In this document: positions 1-12,503 of the stretch, piece by piece
Layout of the letters: every line of letters begins with the position of its first letter
Position numbering within the stretch: position 1 is the first letter of the stretch
DNA from: Pontederia crassipes
Lineage: Eukaryota > Streptophyta > Magnoliopsida > Commelinales > Pontederiaceae
Length of the DNA: 64,000 nucleotides
Assembly (NCBI GenBank): GCA_030549335.1
Contig: CM060189.1
Location: 32,821,001-32,885,000 of the forward strand
Direction: 5' to 3'
Made by a program: the position numbers and the translations under genes
The notes under the pieces: model-generated
Database searches by the model: none
The model's input: the letters and a program-made list of their open reading frames with translations, nothing else
Told to the model about the DNA's origin: nothing

Positions 1-870
1 ATTATTTCACTAATGTTTTAATCATTAGTATTTGTGAGGCAGTGATGGTATTTTCTTTTATGTTGTTGAATGATCTTTATTCGTTTGTGTAAGTAATGCT
101 TCTCTACTAATATTAGTAGTTTACGAGCTCTATCAAGTTAGAGAAATTACTTGCGAGATTGGCAAAAGAGAGTCCAAAAAGTAAGAAGGAACGTGCTTGC
201 TTCATTTTTAATGATGAGTTCATTCTTTTTTAGCGTACTGTAGAAAAAGAAAGTTAAAAATACATGACTTATGTCAAGAGTTTAACTTGATATCCCATTG
301 CTCGCAAATTTACAAGTGTGTATTGTTGTTGACATCATTTTCTTATTGAAAATGTCCCTTAGTTGGAATAGGTAAAATTACCATTACCGATTTGACTGCT
401 CTAAGTGACAATAAATTTCTTGAAAGTGCGAATAAAATATATATTACATTCTCAAAATTCCAAAAAGTTATATTTCCACAAAAATTGATGCACATCTAAT
501 CGTCATTGTAGCATGCTTATTTTATATTGTTATGAATAAATATATTTAACTCATATATCTACTTAACATTTCATTGCCACATGAGAACATAATAGACCTG
601 AACCACATTAAAAGTATTTTTCAAGTACTTTTGTATGAAAAAAACAATCTAAATTCGTTTGGTGATGTTGGTGAACTTGTTTGCATTGATGACGACAATG
701 ATGTTGATAACGTATCAAAAATTAGAAAATATTTCAGGACCAACGATAGAATAACATTGTTGTCCAAAATATACATTCACAAAGTCCAATCAACTAAGCT
801 TTTGCAATGTGGAACTCTTAAGGGAGTAATAAATCAGACAAGCAAGATTCCTTGTGCTCCACAATGTCCC

Positions 871-1353
871 TCATACTACGAGGAAGGTGACACCAACAAC
901 TGTCATGATCGTGGCAAATGGGCCAAAAGCGAGATCACTAGTGGAGATGCCATTTGCGGTTGGAGAAATGAACTATTGTGCTGCCGGTCCTTAAGCAATT
1001 GGTCCCCGAGAAATATTACTTTGTTCCCAGTGTGAGATTAATCCTACAGGTGCGGCATCTGCTTGGGAGCCATCTCGCGGCAACGTCATGGAGCCTTGAG
1101 ATATGATTCTCTCAGCTGCTTTGGTGTCCCCATCTTCAAGTTTTTGACTCAATTCTTCCACGGAAGGCGACACTTGAGGTTTAAGTTCTCCGTTAGCTAT
1201 TGCTCTAACGTGGTCGGGGTCTCCTGTACGACCAGTTTCACCTTGCGTGTGCTTTATCATGGTCTCTATGGCAGTTTTGGTTTCCTCTTCGGTGTACGCA
1301 GCAACGTTCACAACAATAACAAACAAAGTTATAACACCCAATGCTCTTGCCAT
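871..1353 (-). pseudogene. Array copy A, small secreted protein, two nonsense codons
   Basis: The reading frame starts at the ATG at 1353 and has exactly the length of copy B (161 codons), with no indels. Codon 121, CAA in copy B, is TAA here (991-993), and codon 127, GAG in copy B, is TAG (973-975). The readable product is 120 residues: the signal peptide (MARALGVITLFVIVVNV) and the whole acidic middle domain are intact, but the C-terminal hydrophobic tail is cut off. If expressed, it would be secreted without an anchor; more simply, it is an early-stage pseudogene. The rest of the frame to 871 is still recognisable. Confidence 0.8.
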
Positions 1354-2980
1354 TCTAGAGAGAGCGAGGGCAAATGCGTGCTTGAGACGGAGAGAGGGAG
1401 AGAGAGCGAGAATACTAGATAGAATTGTTATTGTTCTTCTGTCTCATTGGAGTAGTAATAAAGGTGCACATATAGCGAGGAGATCTACGGTGTGCAAGAG
1501 CTAAGAATAACTTTCGCCTCTTTTTAGTCTTGAAGGAGAAATTTCTTTAAATAGTATGTAAAGGTTGGGAAGGTAACTAATATGTGATGAATATAGTAAG
1601 TAAACAAGAAATAAAGGCAATGTGGTTAGGAAATGCTATATGTAGGTGCCCAATTAATGATAATTGCTTTCGGTTAGGTTGAAGAACCTAAAATCATAAG
1701 AGAGGTAAATTTAAGGTAAGGGATTCAAATTAACAAATATATAAAAATTGATTGATCAAAAGCAAGGGTTCTTAACTAACAAATAAATAAGGTTTCTGTG
1801 AACTTAAATCTAGTTTATCATTTCTGACAACAAGTTAAGGACTTTCCATATTCGATCACAACTTCTTTCATGATGATTCTCAATACAAAGCATCCAGACG
1901 TAAAATGGAAAAAAACTTGAGACAAAAGAAAGATTAGCTAACTTAACATATGATCACAAATTGTGATCTTCTTTGAAACATAATTATGCATATATTATGT
2001 TTATAAATAAATCAATCACATCTGATAGTTTATGATGTGAACCCCAGTAATCATTGATCAATATTATGAATATACTCATGTGAACCCCAGTAATCAAACA
2101 CAAGTTACAACATAATGACTATGACACATATGACAATTGGATGCCAAACTTTAAAGAATAACAATTATTTCACTAATGTTTTAATCATTAGTATTTGTGA
2201 GGCAGTGATGGCATTTTCTTTTATGTTGTTAAATGATCTTTATTCATTTGTTTGAGTAATGCTTCTCTACTAATATTAGTAGTTTATGAGCTCTATCAAG
2301 TTAGATAAATTACTTGCGAGATTGGCAAAAAAGAGTCCAAAAAGTAAGAAGGAACGTGCTTCCTTTGTTTTTGTTAAAGAGTTCATTCTTTTTGCATTCA
2401 AGAGTTGAACTTGAGATCCCATTATTCGCAAATTTACAAGTGTGTATCATTGTTGACATCATTTTCTCATTGAATGTCCCTTAATTGGAATAGGTAAAAT
2501 TATCACTATCGATTTGACTGCTCTAAGTGACAATAAATTTCTTAGAAGTGTGAATAAAATATATCACATTCATAAAATTCCAAAAAGTTATATTTCCTCA
2601 TAAATTGATGCACATCTAAAGCATGCTTATTTTGTATTGTTATGAATAGATGTATTTAACTCATATATATACTTAACAATTCATTACCACTTGAGAACAT
2701 AATCGACCTGAACCACATTAAAAGTCTTCTTCGAGTACTTTTGTATGAAATAAACAATCTAAATTCATTTGGTGATGTTGGTGAACTTGTTTGCGTTGAT
2801 GACGACAATGATGTTGATTACGTATAAAAAAATAGAAAATATTTTAGGACAAATGATAGAATAACATTGTTGTGCAAAATATACGTACACAAAGTCCAAT
2901 CAACTAAGCTTTTACAATGTGGAACTCTTAAAGGAGTAATCAAACAGACAAGCAAGATTCCTTGTACTCCACAATATCCC

Positions 2981-3463
2981 TCATAGTACGAGGAAGGTGA
3001 CACCAACAACTGTCATGATCGTGGCAAACGGGCCAAAAGCGAGATCACTAGTGGAGATGCCATTTGCAGTCGGAGAAATGAACTCTTGTGCTGCCGATCC
3101 TTGAGCAATTGGTCCCCGAGAAATATTACTTTGTTCCCAGTGTGAGATTGATCCTACAGGTGCGGCATCTGCTTGGGAGCCGTCTCGCGGCAACGTCATG
3201 GAGCCTTGAGATATGATTCTCTCAGCTGCTTTGGTGTCCCCATCTTCAAGTTTTTTACTCAATTCTTCCACGGAAGGCGACACTTGAGGTTTAAGTTCTC
3301 CGTTAGCTATTGCTCTAACGCGGTCGGTGTCTCCTGTACGATCAGTTTCACCTTGCATGTGCTTTATCATGGTCTCTATGGCAGTTTTGGTTTCCTCTTC
3401 GGTGTACGCACCGATGTTCACAACAAGAACAAACAAAGTTATGACACCCAATGTTCTTGCCAT
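2981..3463 (-). CDS. Array copy B, putative GPI-anchored small secreted protein
   Basis: Intact intronless frame of 160 residues. Residues 1-19 form a signal peptide with a hydrophobic core (VITLFVLVV). The mature part has no cysteine and is rich in acidic residues, Lys, Ser and Thr, with predicted amphipathic stretches near 21-37 and 64-86 and an N-glycosylation sequon at Asn113 (NIS). Residues 131-145 are small and polar, then a hydrophobic tail (FATIMTVVGVTFLVL, 146-160) ends the protein, as in GPI-anchor signals; the cleavage site would lie near 133-139. The start is chosen because the same Met opens every copy. I do not recognise the family. Surface or wall localisation is inference from the two hydrophobic ends. 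Confidence 0.75.
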   Translation of the reverse strand: MARTLGVITLFVLVVNIGAYTEEETKTAIETMIKHMQGETDRTGDTDRVRAIANGELKPQVSPSVEELSKKLEDGDTKAAERIISQGSMTLPRDGSQADAAPVGSISHWEQSNISRGPIAQGSAAQEFISPTANGISTSDLAFGPFATIMTVVGVTFLVL

Positions 3464-3548
3464 TCTGGAGTGAGCGAGGGCAAATGCGAGCTTGAGATAG
3501 AGAGAGGGAGAGAGAGAGAGCGAGAATACGAGAGAGAATTGTTATTGT

Positions 3549-3592
3549 TCTTTTGTCTCATTGGAGTAGTAATAAAGGTACACATATAGGGA
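3549..3592 (-). promoter_or_regulatory. Conserved proximal promoter of array copies (copy B shown)
   Basis: Reading toward the gene, each intact unit has CCTATATG or CTATATG (here near 3583-3590), then about 20 bp later CTCCAATGAG, then a GA/CT-rich leader before the ATG at 3463. The TATA-like element lies about 120 bp upstream of the ATG. The same block recurs near 5915-5945 (copy C), 11440-11470 (copy D), 20955-20990 (copy E) and 1440-1475 (copy A). Its role is inferred from position and conservation. Confidence 0.45.
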
Positions 3593-3967
3593 GGAGATCT
3601 ACGATGTGCAAGTGCTAAGAATAACTTTTGCCTCTTTTTAGTCTTGAAGAAGAAATTTCTTAAAGTAGTATGTAAAGGTTGGGAAGGTAACTAATATGTG
3701 ATGAATATAGTGAGTAAACAAGAAATAAAGGCAATGTGGTTAGGAAATGCTATATGTAGGTGCCCAATTAATGATAATTCAAATAAATAAGGTTTCTATG
3801 ATCTTAAATCTCGTTTATCATTTATGACAACAAGAGTTAAGGATTTTCCATATTTCATCACCAAAGAACTTCTTTCATGATGATTCTCAACACAAAGCAT
3901 CTAGACGTAAAATGGAAAAAACTTGAGACAAAAGAAATATTAGCTAACTTAAACATTTGGTCATATG

Positions 3968-4204
3968 TATATGTATAAAAAAGACAACGAATCAAAACAA
4001 TTGCAGTTTTATGGGTGATATGGCGACAACGCAATGATTGCATTTTCAAGGGAGAAAAGTGTTATGTTGACAACATTCTAATAGTAGCTAGAAACTTGGC
4101 GAGTGAGTGGGCGAGATTATAAGATATGTTGTAATAGATACAAGTTTTTATAATGAATAAAAAATGAATGTGAGCACCTGACTCAAATCCTTTATCTTCT
4201 AAAA
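3968..4204 (+). mobile_element. 5'-truncated LINE insertion with 17-bp target duplication
   Basis: The insert lies between two copies of AAACATTTGGTCATATG (3951-3967 and 4205-4221), where other units have one copy. It ends in an A-run. A frame inside reads VIWRQRNDCIFKGEK, then LASEWARL and a stop, which resembles the C-terminal end of plant LINE ORF2. About 237 bp remain, so this is a typical dead-on-arrival L1-type copy inserted after the array was duplicated. The outermost A residues are ambiguous between poly(A) and target duplication. Confidence 0.8.
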
Positions 4205-5339
4205 AAACATTTGGTCATATGATCCCAAATTGTGATCTTATTTGAAACTTAATTATGCATATACTATGTATATAAAATAAATCAATCAGGTCTGGTAATT
4301 TATAATGTGAACATCCACTTATTTGTCCTTAGTAGTATAAATAACTCGTATTTCATTGATCAATATTATGAATATACTAATGTGAACCCGAATAATCCAA
4401 CGCAAGTTAGAACATAATGACTGTAACACATATGACAATTAGATGTCAAACTTTAAAGAATAAGAATTATTTCACTAATGTTTTAATCATTAGTATTTGT
4501 GAGAAGTGATGGCATTTTCTTTTATGTTGTTGAATGATCTTTATTCATTTGTGTGAATAATGCTTCTCTACTAATATTAGTAGTTTATGAGCTCTATCAA
4601 GTTAGAGAAATTACTTGCGAGATTGGCAAAAGAGAGCCCAAAAAGTAATAAGGAACATGCTTGCTTTGTTTTTAATAATGACTTCATTTGTTTTGCGACA
4701 GAGGTCTTGAGCGTAATGTAGAAAAAGAAAGTTAAAAATACATGTCTTATGTCAAGAGTTGAACTTGAGATCCATTGCTCTCAAATTTACAATCGTGTAT
4801 CGTTGTTGACATCATTTTCTCATTGAATATGTCCCTTAGTTGGAATAGGTAAAATTACCACTATCGATTTGACTGCTCTAAGTGACAATAAATTTCTTGG
4901 AGTGCGACAAAAAGATATCACATTCTCAAAATTCCAAAAATTTATATTTCCACAGAAATTTATACACATCTAATCGTCATTGTAGCATGCTTATTTTGTA
5001 TTGTTATGAATAAATATATTTAACTCATATATCTACTTAACAATTCATTGCCACATGAGAACATAATCGACCTGAACCACATTAAAAGTCTTTTTAGAGT
5101 ACTTTTGTATGAAAAAACAATTTAAATTCGTTTGGTGATGTTGGTGAACTCGTTTGCGATGATGAAGACAATGATGTTAATAATGTATCAGAAATTTGAA
5201 AATATTTCAGGACAAACGATAGCTTAACATTGATGTGCAAACTATTCGTTCACAAAGTCCAATCAACTAAGCTTTTACAATGTGGAACTCTTAAGGGAGT
5301 AATCAAATAGACAAGATTCCTTGTACTCCACAATGTCCC

Positions 5340-5822
5340 TTATAGTACGAGGAAGGCGACACCTACAACTGTCATGATCGTGGCAAATTGGCCAAAAGTG
5401 AGATCACTAGTGGCGATGCCATTTGCGGTCGGAGAAATGAACTCTGTTGCTGCCGGTCCTTGAGCACTTGGTCCTCGAGAAATATTACTTTGTTCTGAGT
5501 GCGAGATTGAACCTATAGGTGCGGCATATGCTTGAGAGCCGTCTCGCGGCAACGTCATGGAGCCTTGAGATATGATTCTCTCAGCTGCTTCAGTGTCCCC
5601 ATCTTCAAGTTTTTTACTCAATTCTTCCATGGAAGGTGACACTTGAGGTTTAAGATCTCCATTAGCTATTGCTCTAACGCGGTCGGGGTCTCCCGTACGA
5701 TCAGTTTCACCTTGCATATGCTTTATCATGGTCTCTATGGCTTTTTTGGTTTCCTCTTTGGTGTACGCACCAACGTTCACAACAAGAACAAACAAAGTTA
5801 TGACACCCAATGTTCTTGCCAT
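5340..5822 (-). CDS. Array copy C, putative GPI-anchored small secreted protein
   Basis: Intact 160-residue frame of the same length as copy B, differing at about 17 positions by eye. Changes are spread along the protein; both hydrophobic ends and the NIS sequon at Asn113 are kept. Charge-changing differences include E22K and K78E, and W109 of copy B is Ser here. The proximal promoter block and GA-rich leader are present upstream, so this copy looks functional. Biochemical role unknown. Confidence 0.75.
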   Translation of the reverse strand: MARTLGVITLFVLVVNVGAYTKEETKKAIETMIKHMQGETDRTGDPDRVRAIANGDLKPQVSPSMEELSKKLEDGDTEAAERIISQGSMTLPRDGSQAYAAPIGSISHSEQSNISRGPSAQGPAATEFISPTANGIATSDLTFGQFATIMTVVGVAFLVL

Positions 5823-7026
5823 TTTGGAGAGAGTGAGGGCAAATGCGAGCTTGAGCCAGAGGGAGGGAGAGAGAGCGAGAATACGAGAGAAAATTGGTAT
5901 TGTTCTTTTGTCTCATTGGAGTAGTAATAAAGGTGCACATATAGGGAGGAGATCTAGGGTGTGCAAGAGCTAAGAATAACTTTCGCCTCTTTTTAGTCTT
6001 GAAGGAGAAATTTCTTTAAGTAGCATGTAAAGGTTGGGAATGTAACTAATATGTGATGAATATAGAGAGCAACATGGTTAGGAAATGCTATATGTAGGCA
6101 CCCAATTAATTATAATTGCTTTCAATTAGGTTGAAGAACCTAAAATCATAAGAGATGTAAATTTAAGGTAAGGGATTCAAATTAACAAATATATGACAAA
6201 TGATGGATCAAAAGCAAGGGTTCTTAACTAACAAATAAATAAGGTTTTGTGAACTTGAATCTAGTTTATCATTTCTAGCAACAAGAGTTAGGACTTTCCA
6301 TATTCCAGCACCAAAGAACTTCTTTCATGACCATTCTCAAGACAAAGCATCCAGACGTAAAATGGAAAAAACTTGAGACGAAAGAAAGATTAGCTAACTT
6401 AAACATTTGGTCATATGATAACAAATTGTGATCTTCTTTGAAACTTAATTATGCATATATTATGTATATAAAATAAATCAATCACGTCCGATAATTTATG
6501 ATGTGAACATCCACTTATTCGTCCTTAGTAGTATAAATAACTCGTATTTCATTGATCAATATTATGAATATACTAATGTGAACCCGAATAATCATGTGAC
6601 ACATATGACAATTGGATGACAAACTTCAAAGAATAAGATAATTATTTCACTACTCTTAATCATTAATATTTGTGAGGCAGTGATGGTAGTTTCTTTTATG
6701 TTGTTGAATGATCTTTATTCTTTTGTGGATATAATGTTCCTTTACTAATATTAATAGTTTCTGAGCTCTATCAAGAGAGAAAGTTCGAGAAATTACTTGC
6801 GAAAGTGGCAAAAAAGAGTCCAAAAAATTAGAAGTATCGTGCTTGCTTTGCTATTAATAATGATTTTATTCCTTTTTCGACAAATTCTTGAGCTTACTGT
6901 GGAGAAAAGAACGTTAAAAATATATGTCTTATATCTTGAGTTGAACTTGAGATCCCATGGCTCGCAAATTTGTAATGTTGTTGCCATCATTTTCTCACTG
7001 AATATGTCCCTTTATCGGAGTAGGTA

Positions 7027-10000
7027 TGTCAAAACCCTGATTTAGATTGTGATTTAAATCAAAGTTCGCACCTCATTACGGACGATCAAAATTGCAAAAG
7101 ATTGCGTAAACGTAATAATTTTTTCTATAACATAAGCATATGGAATAAAAAATATCATTAAATAAACTGCACAATTTGTGATGATTAACAAACCAATTTC
7201 CTTAAGATTTACATTTCACAAAATGACTGCCTCTTACAAGTTATAAAATAACACTTATATAATGCATATAACAATTTCTCTCGACATTCTAACAAAATGA
7301 CACAAGAGTTACAACTCTCGTCAATAACATCAATTGAGTTACGCCCTGCAAAGATTATGAGCTTGCACAATCCAAGAAGTTATATTGATTTGAAAAATTT
7401 TAGAAACAAAACAAAAATAACTTAGTAAGTTGATAACCATCTAATTCTATTTGAAGAGACATGAAAAGATATGCAATAATTATAATATCACAATTAGTAT
7501 TTTCATCTATTTGAAAATAATATATACAATTTTCTAATCAAAATCATCACACTCCAATTGCAATTAATATCATTTAAATCATATCATACATATTTATGCA
7601 AATGCAAAACTCTCATATGAATGCACACACCAATTGGCTAATTTGTATAATCAATATATGGCTTTTAAAGGTGGCCCATATGGATTCTAAAGGTGGTACC
7701 CACCATGATTTCTCACGTGTAATACTTAGCTCCGCATGACACTTAACTCCATCTTATCTCATCTCATTTTTAGGGAGATGGATTGAAGTGGCTCCCTTCG
7801 TGATTTGTAGCATTTAACTCCAACCACCATATAGATAAGAAAGTCTTCTAAAGGTGGCCCATACGAATTCTAGAAGTGACTCTCATCATGATTTCTCATG
7901 ATGTACCACTTAGCTCCGTATGACATTTAGCTCCATCTTATATCATCTGGAGAACAGAATGATGCATTAGATTCTACAAGTGGCCTTTACAGATTCTAAA
8001 GGTGGCTCCTACCATAATTTCTCACGATGTAGCACTTAGCACCACATGAAACTTAGCGCCAACCATCATATGCATGATACAAATAGATAATATAACAATT
8101 GTATCTCAAATATGATAAATCATATGATCATTCAAACGGAATATAACATTTTATATAATCAATCCATAACATATCACATATGCTTTTCAATGTACAATTG
8201 ATCAATCATTCCAACATACTTTTCATAAGAATATGTCCAAAATATGTTCATTACATATAATAATTAATATCACGCCCAAATTCAAAAGGAGTGAATATAC
8301 AGTGTAGGAGAAACCAACTTACCTGACATATGCTTCTCCATTTCTTTTTCTTATCACTCATCTAACCCTATAGCAATAATATATATTATTATAGCACTTG
8401 ATGTGGATGCCAACATATATTACATAGATACAATAATGACCAAGGTTATATATTATTCATGCTGTCAATCTTATAGTTCGAGTAATTGATGAGTCACATA
8501 ATCATGACAAATTACATACTTTCTGAGACAAACTCCTAGATTTCATATGTATAATCAAATCTCATGAATCTAAGTTTATATGAAAGTAGAATGCAACGAG
8601 ATTAGCCAATAAAAATTTGAGACTTTATTTCCTTATGGTTGGTTCCCACAAAAATCAACATCCAACTTAGGTTTTCTGTTAATTCGGTGTTCTACTAGAT
8701 TAACTAACATTGATTGTATGAATTATATAAATTCTTAAATAAACCCTATTTTCATACTTTAAATTTTCTCTGAAAATAGACTTTCGAATGTCTAAATAAT
8801 AAAATTATTAGAGTCTAAATCATTATGAATTGATCACAATAAATTGTACAATGATATTCTCTAAATCCCATCTAGAGTGACTACCTGAGGCTTAATTAGT
8901 TACAAAGTAATTTATAACTTTGGCTAAAAATAACCTATTAAAATGACTCCAATTGTATATGAAGCTTGACATCAATAAATCTAAATTATGAAATAATTGT
9001 CATATATTAGATTTAATAGAGAATTTATAAAGTTGGGTAACAATTTCAATAGGCAGAACAACGAAACTTTAAAGATGAATACATAACATTTTCTCCAGAA
9101 ATTTCATTGACCTAATTTGAAATCTCAAAGAAACTAAACTCACAGGGGGGTGAGCATGCTTAATTTCATAATTTATATTGCCTTATATAAGTCTAAGAAA
9201 ATTCAGTAGTGACATATACTTTGATTACGTTTCAAAATTTAATGGACATAGATGTACCTATTGAGCTTTTATATTTATTTCTGCACAACTTATTTTTAAG
9301 TGATTTCAATTGGGTTAGAACCTTTGCTAATCTAGGTGCAAGACACATAAATTTCATATTTTAATCTTAAGTAAGATAGTAAAACATATGCTCATCTATT
9401 TACACATAACTCCCTATATAGAAATCATTTTGAGGTGATTCCAAAATCTGTAAAGATTTAGACTCATGTGAGTTCATGTTATATAAAGCTCATAATTTTT
9501 AAACGAGTATTTTACATTTACTAATAGCATGCAATTTTCGGTCAGACTAGAAACAACATATAAATGTTCAATTTATTACCTATTTAATTATATTGGATAA
9601 CTTAAAATGAGTGTACTATTATATTGTTCATGTGAATCTTGATCAATCAAAATTATTTTTAAACATAATTGTTTAATGATCTAAAATAATAAAATTACGA
9701 AAGATCAACCCTACAGACAACTTACCAGCTTTATTTTTCTTTTCTTGATCTCATCTCTAATCTTTCCCCTATTCCCCTGTTCGGCCAGCATCAAAAGATA
9801 TATAGAAAATCCCTTTTCTTTATGTCATTTCTCCTTCCTTCCCCTCTGGTTGGCAATAAAATAAAAGAAGACAATCTCTCTCTCTCTCTTTGAGAGAGTA
9901 GCTTTAACACACATGGTGGAGTTGGCAGCATGATGTGTCACTCGGTGGAGGGGTTAGAAGATGAAGTGAAGCATCTTACAATGTGGCCTGGAAGTGATAA

Positions 10001-10375
10001 GAACCAAAGGAGTGGACGGCATCTTACAATGTGGTGGTTATAAGATAATATTATACATTATTTATTGAGTGGATGGAGAGACACATCAGATAACGTGACT
10101 AACTGAACTCTATTCAAGTTAATGTTTATGTTATTTAGCTGTTAATTAATACTTGCAATACTTTAATTAGATAAAAAATTGATCAACAAAAAATAGTAAT
10201 TAGGTTAATTAATCATTATCTAAACAATTAGGTTAGGACTTCATAGCCTAGTTTAATTGGCTCCTTCTCACGATCACAAATCACTAAAATATTTATCTCA
10301 TAATAAGATTCCAATTAGCTTAATTAATATTTAATTTAGTTAATTACTTTAAAGGTAAAATGATGAGTTATTACA
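7027..10375. mobile_element. 3.35-kb LTR-type insertion (solo LTR) with AGGTA duplication
   Basis: The segment starts TGTCAAAACCC and ends GAGTTATTACA, and is flanked by AGGTA at 7022-7026 and 10376-10380. The uninterrupted site is seen in other units as GGAATAGGTAAAATTA. TG...CA ends with a 5-bp duplication are the hallmark of an LTR retrotransposon. I see no gag-pol frame, primer-binding site or internal direct repeat of the ends, so a solo LTR is the best reading; at 3349 bp it is a long one. It contains imperfect tandem repeats (see 7660-8065) and a CT-rich stretch near 9830-9895. Confidence 0.7.
7660..8065. repeat. Imperfect ~180-bp tandem repeats inside the solo LTR
   Basis: The phrases TCTAAAGGTGGCCCATA, GATTTCTCA, CACTTAGCTCC and CTCCATCTTAT recur about three times in the same order at roughly 180-bp spacing. 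This looks like an internal repeat of the LTR promoter region. No coding content is visible. Confidence 0.6.
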
Positions 10376-10874
10376 AGGTAGAATTACTCCTATCAATTTG
10401 ATTGCTCTAAGAGAATAAATTTCTTGCTAGTGCGACAAAAAAGATTACATTCTCAAAATTCCAAAAAAATTATATATCCATAGAAATTGATGTACATCTA
10501 ACCATCATTGTGTCATGCTTATTTTATTAGTTATGAATAATTCTATTTAACTCATATATCTAGTTAACAATCCATTGCCACATGAGAACATAATGGACTT
10601 GACTTACATTAAAAGTCTTCTTCGAGTACTTTTGTAGGGAAAAGACAATTTAAATTTGTTTAGTAATGTTGGTGAATTTGATTACGATGATGATGACAAT
10701 GATGATAATAACACAATAGAAATTACAAAACATTTCAGAACAAACAATAGAATAGCATTGATGTGTAAAATATACGTTCACAAAGTTTAATCAATTAAGC
10801 TTTTACAATGTGGAACTCTTAAGGGAGTAATCAAACAGACAAGCAAGATTCTTTGTACTCCATAATGTCCCTCA

Positions 10875-11351
10875 TCATACGAGGAAGGTTGCACCAACAA
10901 TTGTCATGATTGTGGCAAACGAGCCAAAAGTGAGCTCACTAGTGGCGATGCCATTTGCGGTTGAAGAAATGAACTCTTTTGCTGCCGGCCCTTGAGCACT
11001 TGGTCCTCGAGAAATATTACTTTGTTCCGAGTGTGAGATTGAACCTATAGGTGCGGCATCTGCTTGAGAACCATCTCGCGGCAATGTCGAGCCTTGAGAT
11101 ATGATTCTCTCAGCTGCTTCGGTGTCCCCATCTTCAAGTTTTTTACTCAATTCTTCCACGGAAGGTGACACTTGAGGTTTAAGGTCTCCATTAGCTATTG
11201 CTCTAACGCGGTCAGGGTCTCCCGTACGACCAGTTTCACCTTGCATATGCTTTATCATGGTCTCTATGGCTTTTTTGGTTTCCTCTTCGGTGTACGCACC
11301 GACGTTCACAACAAGAACAAACAAAGTTATGACAATCAATGTTCTTGCCAT
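10875..11351 (-). CDS. Array copy D, putative GPI-anchored small secreted protein
   Basis: Open frame of 158 residues from the ATG at 11351. It lacks one Met in the region equivalent to residue 89 and ends one residue earlier than copies B and C. The signal peptide is MARTLIVITLFVLVVNV; the tail (FATIMTIVGATFLV) is still hydrophobic and terminal. The frame stays open upstream to 11474, but the Met used by all other copies is at 11351, so the longer start is unlikely. The GA-rich leader is shorter than in B and C. Confidence 0.72.
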   Translation of the reverse strand: MARTLIVITLFVLVVNVGAYTEEETKKAIETMIKHMQGETGRTGDPDRVRAIANGDLKPQVSPSVEELSKKLEDGDTEAAERIISQGSTLPRDGSQADAAPIGSISHSEQSNISRGPSAQGPAAKEFISSTANGIATSELTFGSFATIMTIVGATFLV

Positions 11352-12503
11352 TCTGGAATAGGGAGGGAGAATGCAATCTTGAGAGGGAGAGAGAGAGCGA
11401 GAATGCGATAGAGAATTGTTATTGTTCTTCTGTCTCATTGGAGTAGAAATAAAGATGTACATATAGGGAGGCAATCTACAATGTGCAAGAGCTAAGAATA
11501 ACTTTCGCCTATTTTAAGTCTTGAAGCTTTTAGTAGTATGTAAAGGTTGGGAAGGTAACTAATATGTGATTAATATAGTGAGTAAACAAGAAATAAAGAC
11601 AATGTGGTTAGAAAATGCTATATATAGGTGCCCAATTAATGATAATTGGTTTTAATTAGGTTGATGAACCTAAAATCATAAGAGAGGTAAATTTAAGGTA
11701 AGAGATTCAAATTAACAAATATATAACAAATGATGGATCAAAGGAAAGGGTTCTTAATTAACAAATAAATAAGGTTTATATGAACCTAAAATCTCATTTA
11801 TCATTTCTGACAACAAGATTAAGGACTTTCCATATTCCATCACCAAAGAACTACTTTCATGATGATTCTCGAGATAAAGCTTCCAGACGTAAAATAGAAA
11901 AAACTTGAGACGAAAAAAAGATTAGCTAACTTAAACATTTGGTCATATGATCACAAATTATGATCTTCTTTCAAAGTTAATGATGTATATAAAATAAGTC
12001 AATCATGTCTGATAATTTATGATATGAACATCCACTTATTCGTCCTTACTAGTATAAGGAACTCGTTTTTCATTGATCAATATTATGAGTATACTAATGT
12101 GAACCCGAGTAATCAGACACAAGTTACAACATAACGACTGTGACGCATATGACAATTGGATGTCAAACTTCAAAGAATAAAATAATTATTTCACTAATAT
12201 TATTCATTACTATTTGTGAGGCAGTGATGGTATTTTCTTTTATGTTGTTGAATGATCTTTATTCGTTTTTTAGAATAATGTTTCTTCACTATCATTAGTA
12301 ATTTTTTAGCTCTATCAAGAGAGAAAGTTAGAGAAATTACTTGCGAGATTGGCAAAAAGAGTCCAAAAACTAAGAAGGAACGTGTTTGCTTTGCTATTAA
12401 TAATGAGTTCATTCTTTTTGCGACAGATGTGTTGAGCGTACTGCAGAGAAAAGAAAGTTAAAAATACATGTCTTATGTGAATAATTGAACATGAGATCCC
12501 ATG

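Noticed and set aside
574-1035. 153-aa plus-strand frame downstream of copy A
   Set aside because: Half of it is antisense to the copy A gene, and the same stretch in units 2, 3, 4 and 6 has stops and indels. It is 3' flank, not a gene.
3173-3589. Plus-strand frames antisense to the array genes, present in several copies
   Set aside because: They recur because the sense gene is conserved. No signal peptide or domain is visible, and they break in different places between copies.
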